Origin: Agromyces sp. H66
Lineage (GTDB): Bacteria; Actinomycetota; Actinomycetes; Actinomycetales; Microbacteriaceae
Length of the DNA: 64,000 nucleotides
Reading direction: 5' to 3'
Assembly: GCF_004959775.1 (NCBI RefSeq)
Contig: NZ_SJZG01000009.1
Coordinates: forward strand, 94,464 to 158,463
Each line of letters starts with the position of its first letter. Within the stretch, counting starts at the first letter, position 1. The position numbers and the translations under genes are program-made. This document shows positions 17,875 to 25,375 of this stretch, one piece after another. The notes below the pieces were generated by a model, which was given only the letters and a program-made list of their open reading frames with translations, searched no databases and was not told where the DNA came from.

Positions 17875-18414
17875 TCAGGCCTGCTCGATGGTGATGCTCT
17901 CGATCACGACGTCCTCGAGAGGACGGTCGCGTCCGTCGGTCGGAACCGAGGCGAGCTTGTCGACGACGGCCTGGCTGGCGGCATCCGTCACCTTGCCGAA
18001 GATGGTGTGCTTGCCCTGCAGCCACGTGGTCGGGCCGACGGTGATGAAGAACTGCGAACCGTTGGTGCCGCGCCCGCCCTGGATGCCGGCGTTGGCCATG
18101 GCGAGCATGTACGGCTCGGTGAAGTCGAGCTCGGGGTTGATCTCGTCGTCGAACTGGTAGCCGGGGCCGCCGATCCCCTGGCCGAGCGGGTCGCCGCCCT
18201 GGATCATGAAGCCGGGTATGATGCGATGGAAGACCACGCCGTCGTACAGCGGGGCGTTCGACGTGGCACCGGTGCGGGGGTGGGTCCACTCGATCTCACC
18301 CGTCGCGAGGCCGACGAAGTTCTTGACGGTCTTCGGCGCGTGGTGCCCGTAGAGGTCGATCTTGATCGGTCCGTGGTTGGTGTTGAGGGTCGCGACAGCG
18401 GTGTGGATCGGCAT
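17875..18414 (-). CDS. ppiA: Cytoplasmic peptidyl-prolyl cis-trans isomerase, cyclophilin type
   Basis: 179 residues with no signal peptide. Cyclophilin motifs are in order: VKNFVGLATG, YDGVVFHRIIPGFMIQGGDP (active-site Arg, Phe and Gln), GTNGSQFFITVGPTTWL and HTIFGKV. It speeds proline isomerisation in protein folding. It is the first gene of the ppiA-rhomboid pair and is divergent from the hypothetical gene at 18534. Confidence 0.94.
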   Translation of the reverse strand: MPIHTAVATLNTNHGPIKIDLYGHHAPKTVKNFVGLATGEIEWTHPRTGATSNAPLYDGVVFHRIIPGFMIQGGDPLGQGIGGPGYQFDDEINPELDFTEPYMLAMANAGIQGGRGTNGSQFFITVGPTTWLQGKHTIFGKVTDAASQAVVDKLASVPTDGRDRPLEDVVIESITIEQA

Positions 18415-18533
18415 TCCCTTATTCTGTCACGCGCTGATTCGTCAACCGGCATGCAGGTTTGGGACTCCCACCCCGCTTCCAGCCGTTTCGGTGGCAAGAT
18501 GGAGGGGTTCGCTGCACAACGATGGAGGTCGAG

Positions 18534-19046
18534 ATGAGCCTGTCACGCAAGCGTCGGAAGGAACTCAAGCGACTGCGCAGTAGTGCGGAAGAACTCTGGG
18601 GGGATCAGCAGCACGTGCTCGCGGAGGCGAATGCCGTCGCGCGGGAGGCGAGCCGAGTGCTCGGCAACGTCACCCGTGAAGAGGTCGTTCCGCGCGTGCG
18701 CACGGGCTACGAGAGCTACGTGCGTCCCGGCGTCGAACAGGCCCGGGGTGCGATCGAACGCACGGCCGGCAACGTGCTCGGTTCCGTGCTGTCGATCGGA
18801 GACATCGCGAACGACACCCGGGTGCGTCGCGCGATCGCCCGGGTCTCACCGCGAGCGGCCGCCGTGGCCGAGAAGAATCGCGGTCCGGGCGTCGGCACCT
18901 ACCTCTTGATCGGCGCCGCCGTGGTCGTGGCGGCCGGCGTCGCCTACGCGGTATGGCAGACGTTCCGCGCCGACGACGAGCTCTGGGTCGCCGACGACGA
19001 GCCGGCGCCGACCACGCCGCCGTCGAGCACGACTCCCGCCGCCTGA
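18534..19046 (+). CDS. Hypothetical protein with C-terminal membrane helix
   Basis: 170 residues from ATG 18534, which has GGAGG at 18524-18528. A highly basic start (SLSRKRRKELKRLR) and a long amphipathic, probably helical middle (residues about 15-110) lead to one transmembrane helix near 122-145 (YLLIGAAVVVAAGVAYAVWQ) and an acidic, Thr/Pro-rich tail. It looks like a tail-anchored membrane protein that might organise or tether something at the membrane. No family was recognised beyond similar proteins seen next to ppiA in this lineage. Confidence 0.75.
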   Translation: MSLSRKRRKELKRLRSSAEELWGDQQHVLAEANAVAREASRVLGNVTREEVVPRVRTGYESYVRPGVEQARGAIERTAGNVLGSVLSIGDIANDTRVRRAIARVSPRAAAVAEKNRGPGVGTYLLIGAAVVVAAGVAYAVWQTFRADDELWVADDEPAPTTPPSSTTPAA

Positions 19047-19073
19047 CCCCGGGTTCCTCAGCGCTTCTCGCGA

Positions 19074-19100
19074 GGCCCCGTCCCTCCTCGGGACGGGGCC
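19074..19100 (+). terminator. Intrinsic terminator hairpin
   Basis: GGCCCCGTCCC (19074-19084) pairs perfectly with GGGACGGGGCC (19090-19100) around the loop TCCTC, followed by TTCGTGTT. It lies between the convergent genes at 18534 and 19133. Confidence 0.85.
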
Positions 19101-19132
19101 TTCGTGTTGCCCGCGCGGTTGCGGGCACTCAT

Positions 19133-19870
19133 TCAGAGGGCCCTGGCCGTCGCCTCGCCCGCGGTGAGGAACCGATCGTCACGGCGGAGTCCGAACCGAT
19201 CCGGCAGGAGGCGGATGTCCCTGATCCTGTCGATCCTGAAGGTGCGAACGTCGTCGCGCAGTCGATCCCACGCGAGCACGTACCAGACCGGGACGCTGTA
19301 GTAGAGGTAGTGAAGCTCGATCTCGCGGTCGGTGATGCCGGCCCGCTGATCCTGGTACGTGATGACGGCGACCCGTCGGTTGGCGAAGGCGTCGAGCAGC
19401 GGCCGGGTGACCGAGTCCGGAGGCGCGGCGTAACTCGCGAGCACCCCCGCCGACGCGTGAGAGCCGACCAGGATCCGGGATCGGATGGCACGGATGCGTC
19501 GCTCCTGCGCGGGCGCGAACGACGTGGCGATCTTGCGCGCGATCGCATGCGTGTCGCCGAGGAGGATGGGTGATCCGACCTTCTCGGCGATGGTCAGGCT
19601 CACCAGCAGGCCGATGGCCTCGAGCTCGCTGAGGTGCACCCGGCCGAGCGACCAGCCGTGCTCCAGCCGAAGCCCGCCGCCGCGTCCCCGGTCGCTCTCC
19701 ACCGGGATCCCCTGTTCGCGAAGGAACGCCAGATCCCGGTGCAGTGTCCGGGCGCTCACGTCCAACTCGGAGGCCAGCTCGGCGACGGTCGTGTGATCCC
19801 GACCGCCGAGCAGGGACTTCAGGGACTCCAGCCGCTCGGCCCGGCTCGTGCCTCGGCTGCCACCCATCAT
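19133..19870 (-). CDS. WYL-domain transcriptional regulator (YafY type)
   Basis: 245 residues. The N-terminal DeoR-like helix-turn-helix (TTVAELASELDVSARTLHRD, with FLREQGIPVESDRGRGGG as wing) is followed by a WYL sensor domain (LHYLYYSVPVWYVLAWDRLR, TFRIDRI). Such proteins sense ligands, often nucleic-acid-like, and regulate a neighbour. It is divergent from the ABM-domain gene, and a 23-bp imperfect palindrome in the shared gap is a likely operator. Two ATGs follow each other at the start (19870 and 19867); either is possible. Confidence 0.88.
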   Translation of the reverse strand: MMGGSRGTSRAERLESLKSLLGGRDHTTVAELASELDVSARTLHRDLAFLREQGIPVESDRGRGGGLRLEHGWSLGRVHLSELEAIGLLVSLTIAEKVGSPILLGDTHAIARKIATSFAPAQERRIRAIRSRILVGSHASAGVLASYAAPPDSVTRPLLDAFANRRVAVITYQDQRAGITDREIELHYLYYSVPVWYVLAWDRLRDDVRTFRIDRIRDIRLLPDRFGLRRDDRFLTAGEATARAL

Positions 19871-19873
19871 TCA

Positions 19874-19896
19874 AATATGACATTCAGTGGCATATT
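19874..19896. promoter_or_regulatory. Candidate operator of the WYL regulator
   Basis: AATATG (19874-19879) and CATATT (19891-19896) form the ends of a 23-bp imperfect palindrome whose inside is partly symmetric as well (CAtTcaGTG). It sits 3 bp from the regulator start and 35 bp before the divergent ABM gene. Confidence 0.55.
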
Positions 19897-19931
19897 CGCC
19901 AATAGCATCCCTGACGAGGAAAGGAGAGGCC

Positions 19932-20225
19932 ATGCAGATCGCACTGGCGCCATTCACGCTCAAACCCGGGATCACCGAGGAGGGGCTGCTCGATGCATCG
20001 GACGAGTTCGAGGAGGGATTCGTCCGGCACCAGGACGGAATCCTGCGACGGATCCTCGTCCGTGACCCCAACGGCGGGTACGCCGACATCGTGTTCTTCG
20101 AGAGCCGCGACGCGATGGAACGGGTCATCGCCGCCGAGGAGGACGACGAGGTGTGCGCACGGTTCATGTCGATGATCGACGACGGTCAGGCGGGCGAGTT
20201 CGAGGTCCTCAAGACCTACGAGTAA
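19932..20225 (+). CDS. Antibiotic biosynthesis monooxygenase-like (ABM/dimeric alpha-beta barrel) protein
   Basis: 97 residues from ATG 19932, with AAGGAGAGG right upstream; earlier in-frame codons have no such site. The pattern (LAPFTLKPGITEEGLLDASD, DGILRRILVRDPNGGYADIV, ERVIAAEEDDEVCARFMSMI) fits a small dimeric alpha-beta barrel of the ABM/Dabb kind, in which one strand pair and two helices repeat. Some members are oxygenases or heme-handling, many have unknown roles. It is probably controlled by the divergent WYL regulator. Confidence 0.7.
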   Translation: MQIALAPFTLKPGITEEGLLDASDEFEEGFVRHQDGILRRILVRDPNGGYADIVFFESRDAMERVIAAEEDDEVCARFMSMIDDGQAGEFEVLKTYE

Positions 20226-20391
20226 CGGCCCGAGCGGGGATCGTGTCGGAGGATAGGCCGTTCACCCGCGACGGCAACCCTGATCGCTTCTCGAGTTCGG
20301 CGGGCGGTGGGCCACGATCCCGGCTCACCGCCCGCACCCCGCGCCCGGCGAGCCATTCAGCACCCTCTGCCGGTATCCGGCGGGCGCCACC

Positions 20392-20450
20392 GGCGATTTC
20401 CACGAATCTGGGAAATCGCCTTGCATTCGCGCTGAGATTCCCGCTAGTCT
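20392..20450 (+). promoter_or_regulatory. Promoter with an inverted repeat abutting the -35 box
   Basis: TTGCAT (20421-20426) and TAGTCT (20445-20450) are spaced by 18 bp, a good housekeeping promoter. Directly in front is a perfect 10-bp inverted repeat, GGCGATTTCC (20392-20401) and GGAAATCGCC (20411-20420), with a 9-base centre. It is placed like a site for an activator or repressor. The promoter would start transcription about 40 bp before the 22-codon ORF. The remaining gap from 20226 shows nothing else. Confidence 0.6.
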
Positions 20451-20494
20451 CTTGATTCGGCACTTCACGCCGCGACAGAGAGGAGTTGATACCC

Positions 20495-20563
20495 ATGATG
20501 ACGAGCCACATCTTCCTTGAGCCGCACACGGGCGTCCTCCTCGCCTACACGTCGGCCTGCTAG
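20495..20563 (+). CDS. 22-residue ORF (possible leader peptide)
   Basis: ATG 20495 (a second ATG follows at 20498) is preceded by AGAGAGGAG at 20477-20485, a very good ribosome site. The frame ends at TAG 20561. The peptide starts MMTSHIFLEP and ends AYTSAC. No family was recognised. Promoter, leader and ribosome site are all in order, so translation is likely. The next gene starts 330 bp downstream, so the ORF could be a leader peptide for it or a free small protein. Confidence 0.5.
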   Translation: MMTSHIFLEPHTGVLLAYTSAC

Positions 20564-20892
20564 CGGGCTTCGACCTCTCGCGCCTTCGCGCCTGACGTCC
20601 CTCCGCCCGCTCGGGCGTGACACCTGCGGCTCCCGCCGCGACATCCGCCGATCTCGTCGCAACGACTGAGACGATCTCCGGATGCCTCGCCGGCACCGGA
20701 CCCCGTCGCCACGCACCGGCCCCGCCCGCGGCGCACATTCGCGCGCCCTCGCTGCCTCCCCCGCGCACGCTCGCGTTGATCCGTCCGAGCGCACGCTTCC
20801 CGCACCAGCGCACCATCACGGATCACTCACCCCGAGCGGCAACGGCCGATCGGGTCATCCACACCGCAACATCCGAATCAGAAGGAATTATC
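20564..20892 (+). other. 329-bp stretch without a clear gene
   Basis: Between the 22-codon ORF and the small basic protein no frame has a ribosome site together with a believable product. Short GC hairpins occur (GCGC-CTTC-GCGC near 20580, GCCC-GCTC-GGGC near 20608) but no terminator with a T-run. It may be a long untranslated leader. Confidence 0.4.
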
Positions 20893-21144
20893 GTGAACGC
20901 GAATCCCCTCGCCGCCGGCACGACCCGCCAGGGTCAGACCGTCGAACTCAGTACCCAGGCACGCCGGCTGCGCCAGCGCGTGGCACGTCGCGCCGGCCTG
21001 GCGCTGCTCGCCTGGAGCCAGCGCCAGGACGAGCGCCGTACCTCCAGCGCCGTGCAACTGCGTCGGCAGGCCGAGCGCGCAGGCAACCTCGCCCGTGACG
21101 ACCAGTTCCAGCGGCTCGCCCTGCTGGGCAGCCCGATGGCGTGA
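20893..21144 (+). CDS. Small basic helical protein
   Basis: 83 residues from GTG 20893 with AAGGAATT eight bases upstream. The frame is open earlier but without a ribosome site. The sequence is Arg/Gln/Ala-rich and helical (STQARRLRQRVARRAGLALL, QRQDERRTSSAVQLRRQAER), without a signal peptide or membrane helix. A DNA- or RNA-associated role is conceivable but nothing shows it. Similar short proteins are common in Microbacteriaceae. Confidence 0.55.
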   Translation: MNANPLAAGTTRQGQTVELSTQARRLRQRVARRAGLALLAWSQRQDERRTSSAVQLRRQAERAGNLARDDQFQRLALLGSPMA

Positions 21145-21333
21145 CGAGCATGGGTACCGAACACACCGAACCCCCGCGGATCGCGACTCCATGGACGATG
21201 GGGATGCGAGCCGCGGGGGATCCGGCTGCGCACGGCGGCGGCGAGAGCGCACCGACCATCGGGTCGCTGCGTTGTCGCCGCCGCCGTGCGGCGTTCAGGC
21301 CGTCGCGACCGTCGGGGAAGCCGGGGACTTCGC

Positions 21334-21780
21334 TCAGGGCTCCGCGCGCGGCACACCGTCGGCCGGCTCCTCGGCGTTGAGCCGAAGCGCGATGTCGAGC
21401 AGGCTTACCCGCTTCAGGCCGGGCACCTGATCGAGCGGGAACCACCGGGCCTCGTCGCTCGATCCGCCGATCTCGTTGCGCAACTCACCGCTGACGACGC
21501 TCGCGCGGTAGACGATGCGCATCGCGTACAGGGGCACCCGACCCGTGTGCCGCTTCGCGGCGGGCACCACCATGGTGTCGATGCCGAGCAGCCGGTCGAT
21601 GGATGCCTCGTAGCCGGTCTCCTCGAGGATTTCGCGTGCCGCGGCCTGCACCGGATGCTCCGCGCCGTCGACGCCACCGCCGGGCAGCGTCCATCCGGAG
21701 CGACCGTGCTCGTTCCAATGCGCCAGCAGGATCTGCCCGTCGCGGATGATCACCCCGTACGCGGCGATGCGGATGTCCAT
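21334..21780 (-). CDS. NUDIX hydrolase
   Basis: 148 residues. The NUDIX box is complete: GGGVDGAEHPVQAAAREILE followed by ETGYE, with the REIxEE metal-binding core. The protein hydrolyses a nucleoside diphosphate linked to another group; the substrate is unknown. It ends the minus-strand run that starts with the MarR regulator, about 48 bp downstream of that gene's stop, and may be co-transcribed with it. Confidence 0.9.
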   Translation of the reverse strand: MDIRIAAYGVIIRDGQILLAHWNEHGRSGWTLPGGGVDGAEHPVQAAAREILEETGYEASIDRLLGIDTMVVPAAKRHTGRVPLYAMRIVYRASVVSGELRNEIGGSSDEARWFPLDQVPGLKRVSLLDIALRLNAEEPADGVPRAEP

Positions 21781-21828
21781 CCCGTCACTGTACCTCTCGG
21801 ACCGGGCCGGCCCCGGGTGACGACGGCG

Positions 21829-22305
21829 TCACCAGCCTCGCGTGGGCGTGGGGCCGGGGAGCCGCTCGAGGATGCGGCGGCTGAGGCGTTCGAGCATCTC
21901 CGCCTCGCCGGGCTCGAGCACATCGGCGAAGTACTCTCGTACGGCGCGGAGGTGGTCGCCGGTGGCCGCTCTGATCGCCGCGAACCCGTGATCGGTGGCG
22001 ATGACGTCGGTGCCCGACCTCTCATCGGCCGGCGTGCGGCCGACGAGTCCGCGAGATTCCATCCGACTCACGTGGTGCGAGAGTCGCGAATAGGACCACT
22101 GCAGGTGCAGCATCAGATCCTTCATCGGCATCCGACGATCAGGACTCGCTGCCACGGAGGAGAGCACGTCGTAGTCCTGCATCGAGAGTGGGCTCGATGC
22201 GGCGAGCCGCCGCGCGAGCTGCGCATCGATCTGTCGGGACATCAGTCGCATCGACGCCCAGGCCCGCAGATCCTGCTCGGCGAGCCGTCGTTCATCCGTG
22301 CTCAT
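21829..22305 (-). CDS. MarR family transcriptional regulator
   Basis: 158 residues. The winged helix fills the middle (SMQDYDVLSSVAASPDRRMP, KDLMLHLQWSYSRLSHHVSR, MESRGLVGRTPADERSGTDV), flanked by helices for dimerisation. It is divergent from a flavin reductase gene. A perfect 14-bp palindrome in the 67-bp gap is the obvious operator, so it most likely represses both itself and the reductase and is released by a small aromatic or oxidising ligand. Confidence 0.92.
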   Translation of the reverse strand: MSTDERRLAEQDLRAWASMRLMSRQIDAQLARRLAASSPLSMQDYDVLSSVAASPDRRMPMKDLMLHLQWSYSRLSHHVSRMESRGLVGRTPADERSGTDVIATDHGFAAIRAATGDHLRAVREYFADVLEPGEAEMLERLSRRILERLPGPTPTRGW

Positions 22306-22323
22306 GCAGTCACCGTACCACGA

Positions 22324-22337
22324 CTTGACATGTCAAG
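22324..22337. promoter_or_regulatory. Palindromic MarR operator with two opposed -35 boxes
   Basis: CTTGACATGTCAAG is a perfect 14-bp palindrome. It contains TTGACA on the plus strand (22325-22330) and on the minus strand (22336-22331). One bound dimer would therefore cover the -35 boxes of both divergent promoters. Confidence 0.75.
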
Positions 22338-22372
22338 TTCTCGCCTGCATGCTCGACGTGGAGGTCATCACC

Positions 22373-22996
22373 ATGACGAGAATCGGCATCATCATCGGAA
22401 GCACCCGCCCAGAGCGGGTCGGCGGAACGGTCGGGCGGTGGGTCGCGGACACGGTTCGGCGGCTCGGCACCGACGCGATCGACCTCATCGACCTGGCCGC
22501 GGTGGGTCTGCCGTTCCTCGACGAGCCGAGCGAAGCGTCGACCGGCGTCTACGTCCATGAGCACACCCGCGCCTGGGCACGGCGGATCGACGCGCTCGAC
22601 GCCGTCGTGATCGTGACCGCGGAGTACAACGGGTCGTTCCCCGCCCCGCTGAAGAACGCATTGGACTTCCTCGGTCCCGAGTGGGCCGATCTGCCGGCGG
22701 CGATCGTCGCGTACGGCAACACCTCGTCGGGATCGCGCGCCGCCACGGCGCTTCTGCCGGTGCTGTCCGGTCTCGCGATGGTGCACGCGGGCTCGCTCCT
22801 CCTCGGACTCCGCGAGCGGCGCACGGATGCCGGCCTGACGCTCATGCAGCGGGACGAGGAGATGCTGGGGTCGCTGATCGATCGACTGCGTCGACTCACG
22901 CACGCACGAGAGTCGCGTCGCACTGAGCTCCCCGCGGATCGGGTCCTCTCCGCCGCAGGGCGCCGGACCGACATCGCCGTGGGTGCCGTGAAGTGA
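22373..22996 (+). CDS. NADPH-dependent FMN reductase
   Basis: 207 residues from ATG 22373. The flavodoxin-like fold is seen in RIGIIIGSTRPERVGGTVGR (FMN phosphate loop) and VIVTAEYNGSFPAPLKNALD, the typical motif of this reductase/azoreductase group. It reduces FMN, quinones or azo compounds with NAD(P)H. Regulation by the divergent MarR protein is inferred from the shared palindrome. It is the last host gene before the integrated element. Confidence 0.9.
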   Translation: MTRIGIIIGSTRPERVGGTVGRWVADTVRRLGTDAIDLIDLAAVGLPFLDEPSEASTGVYVHEHTRAWARRIDALDAVVIVTAEYNGSFPAPLKNALDFLGPEWADLPAAIVAYGNTSSGSRAATALLPVLSGLAMVHAGSLLLGLRERRTDAGLTLMQRDEEMLGSLIDRLRRLTHARESRRTELPADRVLSAAGRRTDIAVGAVK

Positions 22997-23067
22997 TCAG
23001 CCGGTAGGTACCGGTCGCATCCCCGCGAGCTCACGTCGGGCGTTCCCGCAAGACCACCGGGGTGGAG

Positions 23068-23092
23068 CCTGACATCCTGCTTGCAAAGCAGG
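23068..23092. repeat. attL-like copy of the tRNA-Ala segment
   Basis: Identical over 25 bp to 26020-26044. Eight bases to its left (23063-23070, TGGAGCCT) also match the 3' end of tRNA-Ala (25998-26005), but the 15 or so bases of the T-arm between are missing here. The left copy is therefore a shortened tRNA fragment. Confidence 0.85.
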
Positions 23093-23177
23093 GCTACAGC
23101 ATCCACGATGGGCCCGGATTCCCGCAGAATCAAGCGAGGGCGGGCACCTCTTCGTGTCATCCCGTGATCGTGAGTTA

Positions 23178-23215
23178 TGGCACGTAGCGGCCCCTAATGG
23201 CACGACTCTGGCACG
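23178..23215. repeat. Left arm-type repeats of the element
   Basis: TGGCACG occurs at 23178-23184, 23198-23204 and 23209-23215, within 120 bp of the left att copy. The same word occurs near the right end (25902-25908, 25913-25919, and AGGCACG 25932-25938). Outer arm sites of tyrosine integrases look like this. The rest of 23093-23391 shows no gene. Confidence 0.55.
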
Positions 23216-23391
23216 AAAGGAGCCGTCCACGAGCGGCCTAACGTGAGCGACCGAAGGGCGAGGAGGCTCCGCTCGGCCGCCGCTCACGCTAGTCAGGGAT
23301 GCCCCGCTTGGCGTAGATCGTCTCGCCGAGCCGGGGTGCCGTATGCGCGCGGCGCGAAATCAGGGGATCGGACGACCAGTAGGGTGTGCGA

Positions 23392-23610
23392 GTGGCGATT
23401 AAACCCCTGCCAGAGAACTACCACCGACACATCGTCGGCGAGTTCCGCGAAGCGGGGTGGACGGTGTCGGGGGTCCGCCCCATACTGAAGGCAGTCTGCG
23501 GATGCGCTGATCGCCACGTCACCTACATCCGCTCGGGGAATCTAACGCTCGAATACGCCAACTACAAATTGCATTGGCTGTTCAACGAGTCCTGCTACAG
23601 TCGCGAATAA
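23392..23610 (+). CDS. Element cargo gene 1: small Cys-containing protein
   Basis: 72 residues from GTG 23392, with AGTAGGG upstream; an in-frame GTG at 23386 is too close to that site. The protein opens LPENYHRHIVGEFREAGWTV, then CGCADRH and, at the end, WLFNESCY. The G-W pattern followed by a short beta-rich stretch recalls HicA-like small toxins, and the three Cys might bind a metal, but neither is established. It is the first of three closely spaced genes (17 bp to the next). Codon use is less GC-biased than in the host genes. Confidence 0.6.
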   Translation: MAIKPLPENYHRHIVGEFREAGWTVSGVRPILKAVCGCADRHVTYIRSGNLTLEYANYKLHWLFNESCYSRE

Positions 23611-23627
23611 GGACGGGGATGAGAACC

Positions 23628-23960
23628 ATGAAGATTCGAGTTACCTCCCGATACAATGTGCGCGCGCATGACGACCTCGCGAGCCACCTTGATGATCTGA
23701 TGAGCGCGCTTCATCGCATCGAGCAGCAGGCTCGTGACGTCGAGGGTGCGGATGTCGCGGCGGCACTCACAACTGGGATTGTCGACATCAGCGCAGTGGT
23801 CACCGCTGACTCGTGGGAAGAGGCAGATCACCGAGCCGCGAAGGTGTTTGCCGACGCCATCCAATCAGCCGGTGGGCGCGTCGCGTCGGATGCGCCCGCG
23901 CCTGGCGATGACGAGTCTCTGACTGCGGACATCCGCAGCACCGAGATGGTTCCCGCCTGA
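23628..23960 (+). CDS. Element cargo gene 2: hypothetical protein
   Basis: 110 residues from ATG 23628, placed nine bases after GGACGGGG; an ATG at 23619 is also in frame. An alpha/beta arrangement is suggested: strand (KIRVTSRYNVRA), long helices (DLASHLDDLMSALHRIEQQA), strand (GIVDISAVVTADSWEEADHR), then an acidic flexible tail. It could be an antitoxin- or sensor-like partner of gene 1, but no family was recognised. It ends one base before gene 3, so the two are translationally coupled. Confidence 0.6.
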   Translation: MKIRVTSRYNVRAHDDLASHLDDLMSALHRIEQQARDVEGADVAAALTTGIVDISAVVTADSWEEADHRAAKVFADAIQSAGGRVASDAPAPGDDESLTADIRSTEMVPA

Positions 23961-23961
23961 A

Positions 23962-24876
23962 TTGGCGGCGAAAGGACCGGCCCGCAAGGAGCGCATCGGC
24001 GTCCGCGTCGAGGGATGGTTTCACGACCACTGGCCTGCAATCACCAACTACGCGGGAACGCTGGCGCTCGCGCTGGCGGGCGTGGCTGGCTTCCTCGTCG
24101 CCGACCAACCTAGCAAGTCAAGTACGGCGTTCATTCCGTGGTGGCCGTGGTCCGCTGCGACCACCACGGCGGCGCTGCTCGCCGTCGGTGCCGTACTTGT
24201 GGGCGCTGGGCTCCTAGGTAGCATCGCCGCGGCGAAGGCGACGAACCGCCTACAGGCTGATCTTGATACCGCCTCCGAAAACTTGCTAGTACATGCGACG
24301 GGCATCGAGGCAGTTCTGCGGGCGATCTTGGTGCGAATCTGCACCGATCTGAGCATGTACCGCGACGACACCCGCGCGAGCATCTATGCCCTCGACGGTG
24401 CGGAGTTCGTGCTTCTCGCTCGGGTATCGAAGAGTCCGACGCTAAAGATCGGCGGTCGCCCGACCTATCCGTCAGACCAGGGAATCATAGGCCTCGCGTG
24501 GAGGCACGGCCGATACAGCATTACGGGCCTGGAGGAAGAGCGTGATGCCTGGGAACGCCAGGCAGTCAGCGAGTACGGGATCCCGCCGGAGATCGCCGCC
24601 ACCCTTCGTATGCAGTGTCGAAGCATCGTCGGTATTCGCGTCGACGGTGCAGAGCCAGAACTCCACCCACTCGCGATCGTGATCTTCGAAAGCGAGGCGC
24701 CGCGCGGAGTCAACGGGAAGACGATCGACCAGATTCTCGCGGCTCGTGCGTGGGAGACGCTCGCCGCCGCGGTCAAAAACATGCAGGCTGAGATAGAGGG
24801 CATCGCCCGCGTGCGCGGCGTCCTGCGAACTCCCTCTCTGGGTGCGTCCCAGGATCGCGCCCGGGCCCGCTCCTGA
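23962..24876 (+). CDS. Element cargo gene 3: two-helix membrane protein with GAF-like domain
   Basis: 304 residues from TTG 23962, one base after the stop of gene 2. Two transmembrane helices lie near 30-48 and 60-88 (GTLALALAGVAGFLVA; TTTAALLAVGAVLVGAGLLG), followed by a helical linker and, from about 110 to 275, a GAF-like sensor fold (LVRICTDLSMYRDDTRASIY, DQGIIGLAWRHGR, SIVGIRVDG, LAIVIFESEAP). GAF domains bind cyclic nucleotides or other small ligands. Two-helix membrane proteins with a ligand domain act as effectors in several anti-phage systems, so a defence role is a reasonable but unproven idea. A sensor function is the alternative. Confidence 0.6.
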   Translation: MAAKGPARKERIGVRVEGWFHDHWPAITNYAGTLALALAGVAGFLVADQPSKSSTAFIPWWPWSAATTTAALLAVGAVLVGAGLLGSIAAAKATNRLQADLDTASENLLVHATGIEAVLRAILVRICTDLSMYRDDTRASIYALDGAEFVLLARVSKSPTLKIGGRPTYPSDQGIIGLAWRHGRYSITGLEEERDAWERQAVSEYGIPPEIAATLRMQCRSIVGIRVDGAEPELHPLAIVIFESEAPRGVNGKTIDQILAARAWETLAAAVKNMQAEIEGIARVRGVLRTPSLGASQDRARARS

Positions 24877-25310
24877 CAGACCGCGTCCGATGCGACGCCA
24901 CCGACTGGATCGCGAACGGCGGCACCCGTGGGAAGTTCGCGCCGAAGACGAAGGCGAACAACGAGGAGTTGCTCGCAGGCCTCCTCCTCCCGTTTCACGA
25001 CCGTGCACTCTCCACCATCACCCCGGCCGACGTGCGCTCCTGGTACAGCCGCGCGCGCAAGTACCTCCACGACGCAGGCAGGAAGCGAGCCGCCGCCGCC
25101 CACGCACGCGCCATCGAAGCCGCGAAGCGCCGAGGGCTTCCGGCCCCTACCGCGCCCGTGGTTCAGACCGGGGAGTCTCGACTCCGGCAGGGGTACACGC
25201 TTCTGCGCTCGATCCTCGCCACGGCGGTGCGTCATGGGCTGATCGGCTCGAACCCGTGCCAGATCACGGGGGCCGGTGCGGTGGCTCACCCGGAGCTGAC
25301 GGCGCTCACT

Positions 25311-25375
25311 GAAATTCCCCACGTCCGCCCTCATCGAAATTCCCCACCCCGGGTCGCTTCCGCTCATGAGGGCGG
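25311..25375. repeat. Insertion-sequence-end-like scar inside the integrase
   Basis: GAAATTCCCCAC occurs twice (25311-25322 and 25336-25347). A 10-bp perfect inverted repeat, CCGCCCTCAT (25325-25334) and ATGAGGGCGG (25366-25375), overlaps it. Multiple short terminal repeats of this kind are found at IS21-type ends. The reading frame stays open but the encoded residues do not fit the integrase family here. Confidence 0.45.

Noticed and set aside
21145..21380. 79-codon frame starting at the stop of the small basic protein
   Set aside because: Overlaps the 3' end of the NUDIX gene on the other strand and is Arg/Pro-rich like a shadow frame; no support.
23101..23391. Possible gene at the left end of the element
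   Set aside because: Short frames only, without ribosome site; the stretch contains the arm repeats and is better explained as non-coding.
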